Assembly (NCBI GenBank): GCA_002633005.1
Contig: NMRA01000235.1
Location: 174,808 to 238,807, forward strand
DNA length: 64,000 nucleotides
Source: Phoronis australis
Taxonomy: Eukaryota > Phoronida > Phoronidae
Reading direction: 5' to 3'
Position 1 is the stretch's first letter. Every line of letters begins with the position of its first letter. Of this stretch, positions 1 to 12,400 are shown one piece after another. A program made the position numbers and the translations under genes. The notes under the pieces are model-generated. The model was not told the origin of the DNA and did no database searches. It saw only the letters and a list, made by a program, of their open reading frames with translations.

Positions 1-538
1 GGTGCGAATCGTGAGTGGCGCGTTCATTTAAACTGTTTTCGAGTACGGATCGTGTATTAGTTATGGGTAGGTACTTCTTGGATCCTTATAACATCTTCTA
101 ACCACTTAATAAGGGTTAACAACGCGTGAGACAAGGACTTTAACCATGGACTAGACTTGAACACATGAGGGGGCGGAGCCTAAGGCTCCTGATGTCACAT
201 ACCACTCTTAATAGTATTGAAAATATAAAGGACCTTTTCATGGAAGGTCTCTAATTTAAAGATTTTCAATGAAATGAGAGATTCAGTTTTAAGGTGTTGA
301 AAATGTCTTCAGTAAAAGGAGAGCACGTAATGGTATACAAACATTTGTAAGTAAAGAAAAAATATTAACGAACAGAATATTTAGGGAACTGTCTGGGACT
401 GTTACATGCAGCTGGCCTCTGCTGAATTGGAATTCAAGTCTCCAGTTCAAAGCTTTTAAAACTATAGTTTTAATACAGGGAACAAATATTCCTTTCAGTG
501 AGTTTTAGTTACTTCACCCCCTCTATTTGTCATTTCAG
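1..538. other. Upstream/intron sequence before the first recognised DDA1 exon
   Basis: No coding exon is recognisable here. By comparison with the DDA1 family, only the initiator Met should be missing upstream of the exon at 539. The only ATG directly followed by GT is at 330-332 (ATG then GTATAC), which could be a minimal first coding exon. Its context is weak, so exon 1 may equally lie left of the window. Confidence 0.4.
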
Positions 539-3500
539 GCGGCGTTTCTAAAGGAGCTTCCAGTTCATGACGCAAACAATTTCAGTCGATTTCATGCGGA
601 CGCAAATTACAAGTCAAACGTAAGTTCCTGATGTTATAGTCTAGAAAGGATACTGGTAAGAAAGTCTCCAGTTTAGGGGCACGATATGACTTGAGTATAT
701 GTTTATAGTGCAAACTAGTGTTGCAAGGGTTTGCCAGCCTGTCACATCACCATTCAAGTAAACTACTGAATTAAAGTTGATTCCAAGATGGTTAATTTCA
801 TCCAGGTAAATGAAGCAATGTTTCCTTGGTTGCATGTATTGCTGCTAATTGTTTACAAGTCACATAAGCAGGACAAAGTCATCTTGCACAGAAGCACATT
901 TGAGACTGGTAGCTTAGGGTATGCATTGTATTGTTTGCTATAGAAACAGATCATTGATGTTTTGATGCGATCTCATCATGTATCATAACCAACAACCTTG
1001 CTAATAATCTGTGACAATGTCACTCAAAATCAATTTGGAACAGTGTCTATAATCAAACAATTTCTAAATATTGATTCTAAAACATATTCCGACTTTCACC
1101 GCCATGGCGCAATCTACAGTGTATTTTGGTCACTAATGGGGCAAGCAATTGAAAGAGCTTCAACAAGTTCTGTACTCAAGGAATTCACTTGTGTTGTGAA
1201 ATATCCAACTGTTGAAATAAAATTCTTTACGCTGGTAAGAACACTTTGGAGACACTTGAACTCTGGGACAAAACTCCCAGCCTGGTCTTTGTGAAGCTTT
1301 ATAGTTCAAGTGGTTTGTGCTTGAATGTTTAAACACTCCGGGTGCCAGGGCAGATCACTGCCATGATGATAGATGAGTGCCAGGGGAGATCACTGCCATG
1401 ATAGCTGTACAAACTAGAAAGATCCACTGGTAGGAAGTGGTGAGCGACTGACTGCTGATTAATGGCTGGTTATCATCAGTCATTTTGTTCAAGGCAAAAG
1501 AAAATATCTTGAGAGAAAATTCAACCATGTCACTGAAGTAGATCAAGCCATGTCAGTGGCCCACTGTTGCTGGGGAAAAATGTTTTGACACTTCAGTTTT
1601 AACTTTTACGTGACTTTCTTTTTAAAAAAATGCCATTGAAATGTATCACTGCATGCATTCTCAAAAAGTACCGACAAAAACCAATTATGTTTTTTGGCAC
1701 GAATTATTGGGGCAATAGTCGGGTGGCCCTGATTTTAAGAACCAGTTTGATGCACGTTATTCTGAAAAACTGACTCTAAAAATGTTGGACCCCTGTAAGT
1801 GCCTATTACCAGTCCTGGATTTTGAGAACCAGTTTGATTGATGCCTGTTATTCAGAAAAACTGGTTCTTTATATGTCAGACTTCTGTATGTGTCTATTAC
1901 CCTTTCACCCTCAGTGACATCAGTCAAGGTGTGTGATGTGTTCTCAAGCCATCATTATTTGTTTTGTAGACAAAGAGGCCATCAGTTTACATACCCACCA
2001 CAGACCATCCTTCAGAGCAAGGTGAGTGAGGGTGGGGTTAGGATGCAGTGTAAGGACCCTCTCCAAGTGGAGCTGGGTTTAAGATGGTAGGGAACGAATG
2101 GGGTGGTGTTAGGATGCGGTGTTGAGGCACTCTCTTAGTGGGGGTCGGGTTGGGATGCGGTGTTGGGGCACTCTCTGAGTGGGGTTAGGTTGAGATGTGT
2201 TGAGGCCCTCTCTGAGTAGGGGTGGGGTTGGGTTGCGATATTGGAGCACTCTCTTAGTGGAAGCCATCTAAGCATGGTAAGTCTAAATACAGCACTGAAT
2301 TGCTTCTGGCAATCTTTAGGTAAAGACAATCATCTCGCACAATGCCATTCTTGGTTTTTCTCTGTGGAAGACTCGTTCGTTTTCTTAATCTTTTGCAATT
2401 CTGGACATCCATGATAGCAAGTAGCAGCATATGTTAATAAAAACAACCATGGTTTTAAATCGACTTGACAGGTTTTGGTGTCATTTATTCAAATGAGCTA
2501 GATTTGATTCTAATATTAAAGAACTTACTAAGAATTTGCAAAAGAATGTAGGAGGGTACTGAAAGCAATACTGCAACGTAACCCTGATGATGTTCATCCT
2601 GTAGACAAAACTAACTACAAGTACTTTAAAGTACCCTATGTTGGGTTTTACGCTAAGATTCCTCTATGAAAACTCAACAAATTGGGGAATGATTACTGTG
2701 TTAACTTAAGAGTTGTAGTAACATTCATGTCTTTAAAACTGTCAAATTTGTTTAACCCTAAGAACAAAATTCCTATGGGTCTATGGTCCAAGGTAGTGTA
2801 CAAATTTATCTGTGCTGGATGTGGCTCCAGATATACAGGCAAAACTGTTCGCTATTTGACAACCAGAGCCAGGGAACATCAAAATTCTGACAGAAGTTCA
2901 CATTCATCTACAGAGCTCCAATCATTGTTATCAGCAGTGCTCTTTCAATGACTTTGCAATTATAATAGACCAGGCAGTAACAAGGGAGCTTAATATTCGT
3001 GAGGCTCTACATATCAGTTGGTGCAAGCCCAATCTCTGCAGGCAACTGGCACACCACAGGTTGTCATTGTTGGTCTAGTTCATTGTCCCTCCCTGTAACT
3101 GACTGTATCTATGCTTCATTACTTGTTGCTGGGCCTAGCTAGGTGGCCATTATATTTTCTCTTCTGATGATGGTGTGGTTGTTTTTATTAATTCTGGACA
3201 TCCAGTAAACAACATTCTAAGGCATAAACAGTGCAGTAGTGGCCATCCAGTGATGTTTGTAGTGTGAAAGGGGACAACTTTTGAGGCGGTAAGCATTCTT
3301 TATCTTTATCTTTGTCCTTGAAGTTTGTGATTTTCCTCATGGAGTATTTGTGGTGTTTGGAACCAGTCCAGCTGGTGTCGTAGTACTCTTGAATGAATGA
3401 AGTTTTTTTTCCACATCAGAAGATCATAAGTTTCTGGGCCAAAAAAGATGAAAAGTTACGTTTTTCATACTGTGATGATAATGGATGACTTTTTGACGCA

Positions 3501-4897
3501 GCACTGTTTATGAATGTTTGGTCAAAAGGGTAGCAGACAGACCTCAGGGGCACAAGTTGCAACTACTGAAGATGTATAGCTGGGTGGTTGTACAAGCTCA
3601 GGACAATATGTTACTTAATCAATTATGTAGACGTTAGCGGGCTGCTGAAGAGATTGACATTGTCAAACTATCACCATTGCTACCTGTGTTAATGACTGAC
3701 ACTCTTCGTATTGCTGAAGACACTGCAGCTGTAGTGCTGTCCTCAAGGTGTCGCTAGTGCCACCTGTTCAATGACCGACATGTCGCGTTTCTGAAGATAC
3801 GGCTGTAGTGCTGTCTTCAAGGTATCACTAGTGCCACCTGTTGAACAACTCACACGCCATCCTCATGATGTCCAAGTGTTGCATGTTTGCCGTCTGTGTG
3901 CTAAAATATCCAAGGACTGTAGTGTGTGTCAGGCCTTAAGCGGGCGCTTTTGCCATTGTTACTAATTGTGTACTTTATAATTCCTTGTCACTAATGCACT
4001 TTCTTTTATTTGCTTCCAGTCATAACTACAGATAAAACAAACATTTTACTGCGATACCTTCATCAACAATGGGACAAAAAGGTTGGTCATTTGGACAACA
4101 TAGAACTTGAATAGTAGAAATTGTATCAGATGCACGCCCACGACTTCTGTGTCAACCACAGAACAAAGAGACATGAATTTGATCTCGTATAAAACAGTAC
4201 AGCCTTAGTATGGGTCCTTACAAATTAGTGACCCTCAAACTCACTCCATCAATGGCATTACGTGTTAAAAATAGCAGTCATGAAGCTGGTCACAGATGTA
4301 CATTTTGTAATTAGTGAAGCTGCCACTGAGAGGGGTTGGTTATTTGTATTTATCTTTTCAAAGCCCCAACTCACATTCCTGCTGTGGTATATCTTTAAAG
4401 TGATGCTGTGCATGGGCGCACCCAGGGGGGCTCATGGGAGCCCCCCAATTTCGCGAATTGGGTAAAAAGGTCCATCTCTGTAAAACAAAAAGTCCAAGTA
4501 GACAAGACAAAAAGTCCACAAAATTCACATGAAGTCGGCGCAGATGCACAATTTGTAGTCCTGAACCTAGTGACCCCGTTTTTTTAATTTTTTTTAGTCG
4601 AACGCCCCATATTTTAGGCTGGGTGTGCGCATGATGTGTGATTGATCATGGCTGCTGTTCTTTTGTTGTTGTTGTTGTTGTTCAGTAGCAGTCTGTCTTG
4701 GTTTTAAACTAAGGCATTCCTGAAAATTGTCATGCTCTGGCAGTGATTAACTGTAACACACGACTTGTTCAATGTTGTAGAATACAAATAAAAAGCGAGA
4801 CGCTACTCGGGCCAAGTTAGACGGAGAAACGTCAGAAACTTCATCAACATCATGTAAACAGCCCAAGTTATCAAGCACTGAAGAAGCTGGGACGTAG
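539..4897 (+). CDS. DDA1: DET1- and DDB1-associated protein 1
   Basis: DDA1 is a small subunit of the CUL4-DDB1 ubiquitin ligase that binds DDB1 and DET1. Four exons join in frame: 539-619, 1970-2021, 4020-4081 and 4781-4897 (stop TAG 4895-4897). All have AG acceptors; donors are GTAAGT, GTGAGT and GTTGGT. They give 103 residues, 104 with the missing Met, against about 102 in vertebrates. Diagnostic stretches are [18 protein letters not shown] in the first exon, [13 protein letters not shown] in the second, and [15 protein letters not shown] across the third into a basic KKR. The tail is Ser/Thr-rich ([12 protein letters not shown]) and variable, as expected. The second intron shown (2022-4019) carries a minisatellite and a Penelope-like insertion. 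The initiator exon is not placed, so the model is 5'-partial. The identity rests on near-continuous similarity and is secure. Confidence 0.93.
620..1969 (+). other. DDA1 intron between exons 539-619 and 1970-2021
   Basis: Spliced out by the flanking GT and AG sites. I see no second gene in it. Two related phrases near 1725-1800 and 1810-1880 (around CTGATTTTAAGAACCAGTTTGA and CTGGATTTTGAGAACCAG) look like a weak, old direct repeat. Confidence 0.5.
2022..2270. repeat. G-rich minisatellite (~48-bp unit) next to a DDA1 splice donor
   Basis: Starting at the donor GTGAGT, several diverged copies of a unit containing GGTTAGGATGCGGTG and then CACTCTCTTAGTGGG follow in tandem. Unit length is roughly 45-50 bp. 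Copies differ by substitutions and small indels, so the array is not recent. Confidence 0.7.
2412..3189 (+). mobile_element. Truncated Penelope-like element inserted in a DDA1 intron
   Basis: A degraded reading frame at about 2682-3060 encodes a GIY-YIG-type nuclease segment: [18 protein letters not shown], then TRAREH. After a frameshift near 2930 comes [33 protein letters not shown]. This is the C-terminal endonuclease of Penelope-like retroelements. No reverse transcriptase domain precedes it, so the copy is 5'-truncated. The insertion is bounded by a perfect 15-bp direct repeat, AATTCTGGACATCCA, at 2397-2411 and 3190-3204. The left end contains TTAATAAAAACAACCATGG, the inverse of the right-end GGTTGTTTTTATTAA, as with the inverted partial terminal repeats of this class. 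The copy is dead. Confidence 0.8.
3640..3855. repeat. Tandem repeat, about 80-bp unit, ~2.5 copies
   Basis: The phrase GCTGTAGTGCTGTCYTCAAG followed by GTRTCRCTAGTGCCACCTGTT recurs at about 3728 and 3789, with a more degenerate copy before. It is intronic in DDA1 and shows no coding potential. Confidence 0.6.
4411..4633 (+). mobile_element. MITE, family A copy 1 (CATGGGCGCACCCAG ends)
   Basis: A non-coding element of 223 bp. It starts CATGGGCGCACCCAG and ends CTGGGTGTGCGCATG, so it has terminal inverted repeats of about 15 bp. Just inside the left end is a G/C hairpin (GGGGGGCTCATGGGAGCCCCCC region). The body contains AAAAAGTCCA-like repeats shared with the copies at about 17678 and 55626. 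The flanking 5-mers CTGTG and ATGTG agree at 4 of 5 positions, fitting a decayed 5-bp target duplication. It lies in the last DDA1 intron. Confidence 0.72.
4655..4685. repeat. Short (TTG)n microsatellite
   Basis: Uninterrupted TTG trinucleotides at about 4661-4682 in the last DDA1 intron. Confidence 0.7.
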
Positions 4898-4911
4898 GGA
4901 GCAATCTGAAC

Positions 4912-5078
4912 ACTGTGTGAACAGTGCATGAACACTACATGAACCCCTACAAACACTGTATGAACAGTGCATGAACACTACATGAACCCCTATTAACACT
5001 GTAGGAACAGTGCATGAACACTACATGAACCCCCTACGAACACTGTAGGAACAGTGTGTGAACTTTCTATGAACAGAC
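4912..5078. repeat. Tandem repeat in DDA1 3' region, ~44-bp unit
   Basis: GTGCATGAACACTACATGAA followed by CCCC recurs about every 44-45 bp (near 4923, 4967 and 5013), with partial copies at both ends. It begins directly after the DDA1 stop codon and so probably lies in the 3' UTR. Confidence 0.75.
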
Positions 5079-5246
5079 TTGTTATGGTTGTTTGGGATAC
5101 GTTACTGTGTAAGGGTCTATGGCACAGGGCCAATATTATTACCTATTATGTATGCACTCATGTTTGTAGCGCCATCTGTTATCATACTGATGCCAGTCAT
5201 TTCAACAGTGCAAGCATGATTATAAGGATTTAATATACTACTCCTG

Positions 5247-5335
5247 TCCCGTTTGATTTGTCTAATGTGTCTACTGCCTCGATACAACACCTGCCCTGTT
5301 TGATTTGTCAAATGTGTCTACTACCTTGGTACAAC
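5247..5335. repeat. Direct repeat, ~55-bp unit, two copies
   Basis: GTTTGATTTGTCTAATGTGT followed by CTACTGCC recurs as GTTTGATTTGTCAAATGTGT followed by CTACTACC about 55 bp later, with matching flanks (YRATACAAC). Confidence 0.65.
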
Positions 5336-5414
5336 CTTTTTATTGTTTCTGCCTCTGGCTCCTGGATATGATTTGGTGATAGTTAAGTTAACAGTAGTTT
5401 TCAAAATGAAATGG

Positions 5415-5420
5415 AATAAA
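5415..5420 (+). terminator. Candidate DDA1 polyadenylation signal AATAAA
   Basis: The first canonical AATAAA downstream of the DDA1 stop, about 520 bp after it. It is called by position only. Confidence 0.35.
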
Positions 5421-5516
5421 CGGTCATTGACACAACTTTGTCGAACTGTGCCAAACTTGGATGAAGTTATTGCAAGATTTGAGTCCCAGTAATCTTTTCA
5501 TAGTTATATTCATTAG

Positions 5517-5592
5517 GTCATGTGATGTGGCCAAGAGGTGGCGTGCTGACCACTGAGATTTCAAAATGTTTGGGTTAAAAGTTTCCATGTCC
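5517..5592 (+). repeat. Decayed tRNA-like SINE head
   Basis: TGGCCAAGAGGTGGCGTGC resembles a Pol III A box. GGGTTAAAAGTTTCC about 40 bp later resembles a B box. The first part is similar to sequence near 39968-40016 and, inverted, near 39582-39625. It is weak and old. Confidence 0.35.
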
Positions 5593-5599
5593 GTTTTTG

Positions 5600-8500
5600 A
5601 ATAACATGTTTATAAACTGGCACTTGGTCACACTAAATTAGATCAATGTAAACACAATATAATTTCCATACACAGAAACAGCATATTAATGAGATTTTGA
5701 ATTTGGTGCGATTTTGGCCGGTCAAATTGGTCATTCTCATGTCATTTTGTACATCATCTCAACTGGACAAGCCCTAACCTCCACTGGACAACTACAGTGG
5801 ACAATGTTGTGTATTTGTCTGCAATCAATCTAAATCAGAACTGTTGTTGCTAGTTAGCACACATGTTGTGGTGTCTGCAAACTAAAGGTGCACAATATAC
5901 AAAAATCGGTCTACCATAGTCTGCTTAAACGTATCTAATATTGGTTACTGTGCAAAGCCTGGATGGACCAGGCCGTGTGCCAAACCAGTAACAAACTGGA
6001 CTCTGAAGGGTCACATCAGACCAGTGGTCTGAAAATGCAAGTATGATCAACCCCCCCATCCGCTCCTGGGTACCTGAAATGCTATTTGGGTTATATCTGT
6101 ATGCAAGTTCTCTGAATTCTTGTGATAAAAAAGAAATGCTAATAAAACTTCGCGGCTGTCTCGAGATACTGACGAAATTTACATTTACTCCAAAACGAGT
6201 GCGAGGTTTTCTCAAGAATAAAAATTGAGCCACCCGGGAGACTTGTAAATTGGAAACCTACTTATCTCTTGCCCACGTGTTCGTTCAACAAATTCACCGT
6301 GACATGCCTAACTGAGAATCCCGCGTATTAATTGTTTACCAAAATCCGTTAACGCCAGTGTTCTCTAAAGTTATCTTGTCTGTTTGGAAAACATTGTATT
6401 CTTGTTTATGTGGCAAATCACTAAAATGCTTCAGTGCTTATTTGTCAAGCCACCTGTTTGGTAGAGATTGGCAGTAGTGTGACATTTGGACATCATCTTC
6501 AAGCCCGAACACCGTCCATACATTTTTTTCTGTCCACCCGCTGCTTACGGTCACCTGCTGCACTTCCGCTCAGTGGCAAAATGTCAGTTCTCTCATGGTC
6601 TTGATCACCTCTTGTAGTCGGGCGTGTAAGGTCAGCTGTGGGGGTCACACTGAAGGCTGATGTCTTCAGTAACATACTCAAATTTGAACCAGATGCGAAA
6701 CATTTAGATATTGTGCATCTGTGATGATTGCTTCCTATACGTGCATCCCACTGAGAACAAAGTCACCGCTGATATATATTCAAGAGAGCCAGACGACTAT
6801 CACTCTACAGTTTCCAGCAGCGCGTAATCGAGTCAATACGGTAACTAGAATTGTGACAATATCATGGACCCATGTGAATGTTTTACCTCCGTGAAACAGT
6901 TTTGTGGCTACTAAGTGCGAACCTTCACCATGAAGAGTGGTCATCTTGTAATATTAACATAACATTTATTAACACTGAAGTTTTAATTTTATTCATTCAA
7001 AAACTATTGCGACGTAGGCCTAAATTTGAAATTTTAATTTTAAAAAGTGTATTGTCATCTGGAACATGTGGACGCAGCTACAAATGAGTTCTTTGCAATT
7101 TTGTTGGCTCTAGCTAGTCAGTATGTGACGTAACTGAGGGTATGCTAGTTTACTTGACGTGCTTTTTCATTTCATTGATCTCTTGTCTTTTGCTTTCAAA
7201 TTTGACTGTTCCGGGCTTTATCAAATGCTGAGCACATAACAACGTTCAACAGTTACTATGGAAAAGATTTCTCAACAACCACCACTGAACGAAGTCGACG
7301 GTTTGACATAACTTGGGCATACTTCTGCCAAATATTTCAATGTTTTGACATCAGCTGCAGTAATTCTCGCCGGCTGTGCAAAAGAACTTTCCATGCAACC
7401 CGCCTCCATTGAGCGGAACATTACGTACCATTCTCCTGGAGTGTAAAAATCAAGAAGTTTTCACCATCACGAGCTAATCTAGAATCGCTCACTTGTCAAG
7501 TACCCCTTGTGTTGGCACAATACTATGGACGGAGCTTACGGTCTCTACACAAAGGAATCAACGGGTGAAAGTTAACTAAGTTCTCTGACGACGTTTGTTG
7601 AGAGTCGTTTGCAAGTAGTATTTTAAATATCGGTTTGCGTCAGGAGCGCTGTTTACAACACAATTGCTGGATTACGTGGGTATCAGATGAAAGCAGACAA
7701 TAAGAGAGCTGGACTGCGTGAACATTGGTTTGACACTGTCTAACTGCTAACGACATGGCTGTGTATAACGAGTGGCCGATCAGTCAATCGGCGGTATACT
7801 CATTACCCGGTCACAGCGCGGATGCGTGTCCCCGGGTTGTTATGTTTAATCCGCTACCGAGTCCGGGAGAGTATGGCACACAAATATTTTAAGAATACAC
7901 TACAGAGGTATGTTTACGGTTGCTATAGTAAGAACAGAACAGTTCTGCGTAGGCCTTAACCCTTAATTGGTACTCAGATAGTAAACATTGGTAACACTAG
8001 TCAATATTGCGGCACCTTAGAAAAATGTTCACATTTGGCCAACAATTGCATAGGAAAATCACTGATCGGATTCATATGAAACTTTCCGTCACCGAGTTAC
8101 TTCACCCACCTAGTTGCCTTTATCCACTGAGTTACGTTACCCTCCGAGTTAGCCTACTTCAGTTACCCTCTGATCGCCAAAACGCTGTTACGGACAGGAT
8201 CTGAACTCACTTTACGAGGGTGTGTCAATCAGGAGACTAGTCCCCATTATTTGTTTACACAACTGGTAACTTAATTGGCCTGAGTGATGGCACCACTGTA
8301 TGCCAGGCCACAGCTAGACAGTGCTGTTCTTCAAAGAATCTATTTATGGATATGTGGGGGCATCTTTGGCAAATGCGAGTGGATTTTGACCACTAAAAAT
8401 ATGGTCGACATATGCCGCTGTAATTTATGATTAACTTTCAAAATTAAATGAGAAAGTGTAAGGGCTGAATTAAATAATCGAATGCTCAGGCGCATTCCAC

Positions 8501-9240
8501 TCATAGACACTGAGAAGACGGCTTATCACTGCCGTAAATCAAACGGGAAGCCCAAACGTACAATAAACACAACCGCTCATACTGTGGCCATCTGCAGTAA
8601 TTAACCGTGCAGACGCAGGACTACGTACAGACCGTCATTAAGCGGAATGCGGAGTTTTTATAAATTATCAATTTTGCATGTCAGCGGATATCAAAAATAA
8701 AGGACTCATTATTTGTAATTATGGAAGATCTTTAAAAATGCATCAGAAGAAATGAAACAACAATTTAGAAAACTATGACAGCAGAAGAAATGAAACAACA
8801 ATTTAGAAAACTATGACAGCATTTTTAAGATTCCACCTAGCTTGAATAGTTATATGTACATTGGGTCTCGTTGTTGATAGCGGCGTTTTGCTATGAATGT
8901 ACCTCTCAATAATTCTGTAAATATTTGACTTAATGTAACTACTTCTCGATATCTTGTTTCTATAGTGCAGCAAACAGTGTTTAATAAGTCAGCATATTTT
9001 GGCCTAGCAGTCACTGCCCAAGGGTCCAATCTCAGTACCCCCGGAATCATAAAAAATGCCACGCACTTAACTTTTACAGGACCGAAAAACAATTTCGTAA
9101 CCTTCCGTTGTTGAAACTAATATGGCAGAACTGCCCGAAATTATGATATTCCGTCTTAAAAATTATCCCAATTTTACAAGTTTCGTGTTTTTATCACCTT
9201 GCACTCAGTGATGATGGCGCCTTTATCATTCCTCAGCGCC
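5600..9240. other. Intergenic region between DDA1 and the SPAG8-like gene
   Basis: I find no supportable exon on either strand. Short reading frames around 5925-6233 have no recognisable motif. A two-copy direct repeat (about 38 bp, containing AAATGAAACAACAATTTAGA) lies at 8743-8819. Confidence 0.5.
8743..8819. repeat. Two-copy direct repeat, ~38-bp unit
   Basis: GAAATGAAACAACAATTTAG followed by AAAACTATGACAGCA occurs twice back to back with almost no difference. Confidence 0.75.
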
Positions 9241-9310
9241 GTATCGTTGTTTGTAATGGCCAGTAGATGTCGGTGTGCAACAAGTTTGCACGACATCTTC
9301 CGGCTAACTC

Positions 9311-9324
9311 GTTTCCGTAACAAC
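9311..9324 (+). promoter_or_regulatory. RFX X-box upstream of the SPAG8-like gene
   Basis: GTTTCCGTAACAAC fits the RFX half-site pair RYYNYY-N2-RRNRAC at every constrained position and lies about 90 bp before the start codon. X-boxes bound by RFX factors drive ciliary genes, and the downstream gene encodes an axonemal protein family. Binding is inferred from the motif plus context. Confidence 0.6.
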
Positions 9325-9414
9325 AACGCCATATTTCTTCCGGTTTGAGACGGACCGTATCTTTATTCATTCAGTAGCGCTCTAATCATTTACAGTGCGA
9401 GTTTTTAAATTAAA

Positions 9415-12400
9415 ATGAGTTCGCTGAATCAAGGTAGAAACGAAATACGTGTAGGCAACTCAAACGCCAAGTGTTTACTCGAAAATTGGGTGGAAGAGGT
9501 ATGTTTGTCACTAGCAAAGGGGTACACATGACTGTAATGTCAATGACTTTCCATGGCATGGTTCACCAAAACAGCAGCAACTGTTCATAGTCTTATGTTT
9601 AACTTAGTTCATAAGTTGATATCGCGATTCACACTTTGAAAAACGTATCCATTCCTGACATTATTACTAAATCAGGTGTTTAGGATCTTCCTAAAATCGA
9701 ATATCCCGTTACCAATTAACATTTTAAGAGTATCGTCCGGTTACCTATTTTCGTCAGGCTCCAAAGTTCGTCCGCCATCTTGTTTCGCGTGCAGCGCAAC
9801 CACGCGGGACTTAGCGTTCCAATTTGGAGTGCTCGTGTGCACGTTAAGTACTAACTTATCGGAAGAGACACGTATCAAAGTAATGAGACAAAAATCGGTG
9901 AGTTTACCGATTGTTTTCTAAAACCACTTAAAAATCAGTAGATTTTACTAATACACTTTTTTGTGCGTTTTCAGAAGATGTTTTCGAATTTAAATTTTCT
10001 TCCGACGGGACACAAAACATGATCCAGGGTTTGTTTATGCAATGTATCTGTTTGTCCCAGGCACTAGTAGGATCTAGAAGGCCAAAGGAAAAATCCGCAG
10101 ACAAATGCGATACGCTGGGTTCTTAACATTTTTGCCTCACGCATTCACCATTAAACTGCATTGAAATGTTGTCCAATTGGCTTTTATTGGAAACCACAGT
10201 GCAGAGCTCAACATCAAAGCTTCAAATCGAGTTTATGTCAATAAAAACAGGCTGTTGCAATTTTCATTACTTCGTTGGCCTTTTTCTGCATGTTTCTCAG
10301 TTTTTACAAAAGGGGGCAGCATATGACGAACTTAGGTGTCACAATAAAATGGCTGCCGAAGGCAGTGCACATTTGAAATAACTCGGCACAAATTAAAGAA
10401 AACTTCCGAATCGATGAATGCGGTATATCTGTGAGAGTTAAATCGAATCCTATTCAGATCATAACTTTGAAGTGGAATAATTCGGTGAGTACAACAGCAA
10501 GTCGGTTTTATGCTTAGGCGGACGAACATTGGGTTCCCCAGTATATGATTGATATGTTTTCAGCGAGCTGTTGCTGGTTTTGACAAAGGAGAGCTTGGGG
10601 GGAACATCACAAGCCAGGCACAGATATTTAAGGACGGTCATACTGGTATATTGACTACAGAACTTGAGGCAAAGCCAGAAAATCTCACAGTTTGTCGAGC
10701 CACATACACACCCCCTCAGAAATGTCCGGAGAGGCTTGTAGGTGAGTTCATGAGGTGACGAGTCAGAAACACTATTCAAATATCTTAAAATGTTCTAAGA
10801 GGCTTGTAGGTGAGTTGATGAGGTGATGAGTCTGAAACACTATTCAAATATCTTAAAATGTCCCGAGAGGCTTGTAGGTGAGTTCATGAGGTGACGAGTC
10901 AGAAAAACTATTCTAATATCTTTTTTAAGGGTATACATATAGTCATATAGGTCAATATAAAATGACAATATATCTGCATTCTATGAACAAAGTTCACTAT
11001 TGTTTTAAACCACTTGTTGGTGTTGTAATTAAAGTTTTATCTCAACCTGTTCCTATAATTTAACATTGATGCTCTTTGGTCTTGGAACTGAAAAATGATG
11101 GTTTCGTTATGGCTTGAGCATCTAGGCTCGGTGCATAAAATGAAGGGCTATGATAGCTATATTGCAGAGCCTGTTTACAAGAAATAAATTCAGTGAAGAA
11201 TTTTCATTTCTTTACAACCCAAGAAATCACTTATAACTGGACAAAGAAACTATTTGAGATCAATTTTTATAAAATTAAGTGGTTAACTTGAAAAGTAACT
11301 ATTTGTTGTAAGGGAAGGTGGAACTTTAAGATAAGAGCTAATTCAACTATTACAGTATGCGCACAAGTCAAGTCAGCTATCACTATAATGGACGTATAGC
11401 CCAGTGCCTCACTATAATAGTCAACCAGTTACCCACTTTAATGGTCATAAAGCCCAGTGCGCCACTATAATATTCATATAGCCCATTGCTGACTATAATG
11501 GTCATAAAGCCCACTGCCCTACTATTAGTCATATAGCCCAGTGCTCACCAAACAAAAGAAACTGGTCATAAATAGTATATTTGTGGTTAGTTCAATTCAA
11601 ATGGACTACCAAGGATTACCTAATTAAGGTTAAGGTTTAGGAACTGCATAACCGGGGTAGTATGTGAAACTACCGGTATATACTGTAGTATGCAAAATTT
11701 TACTTTAAAATGTGTATGAGATTTACCTTGTTGAGGGCCTTTGGCTTTCCCAAACTTGTATAGGACTCAAAATGTTGTTTCAGTCTATTATGTAATTAAC
11801 TAACTAATGTTATTGTTACCTTCACTGCATATGATTTCCTTACAGGAAGCCGGCATGAATTAATGGAAAAAATGATGTATGCTAAAGTGAGGTGAGTATA
11901 CACTCGATTTTGCTGTTCTTTACTTGCCAGCATTTAGCTTACTTTTAGGGCTACCGGTACTTTAAATGTTGGTGCTATGTATTCCCACTTCATAACTCAT
12001 GTCTGTGGCAAAATAAACTGAAAATGTTACCTAATTACTCTGAATTAACCCACATGTGCTGAGCTAATGTTAACTTGAGACAGCTAAGATGATTGACATA
12101 GACATAATGCTGGACAGTGCTGTTGTAGATTCAGGCTTGCATAGACATTGAATTATAGCAGAGGTGTTTCTATACATTATTTCTTTTTGAAAACTTTTCC
12201 CTTTTTATTTTTTTGAGTAATTAATTTACACCTGGAAACTAAGCAGCCTATGCAGAGATGGGCATTGTCTTAGTACAGATTGTGCTGACCACAAAATTCA
12301 CTTGTTCTGCATTGACATATGATATATTCTCAATCTGTCGGTGCATGGCTGAGAATGAGTTTCCTCGCTCTGTAAACAAGCGACATGTCAGGATACTAGT

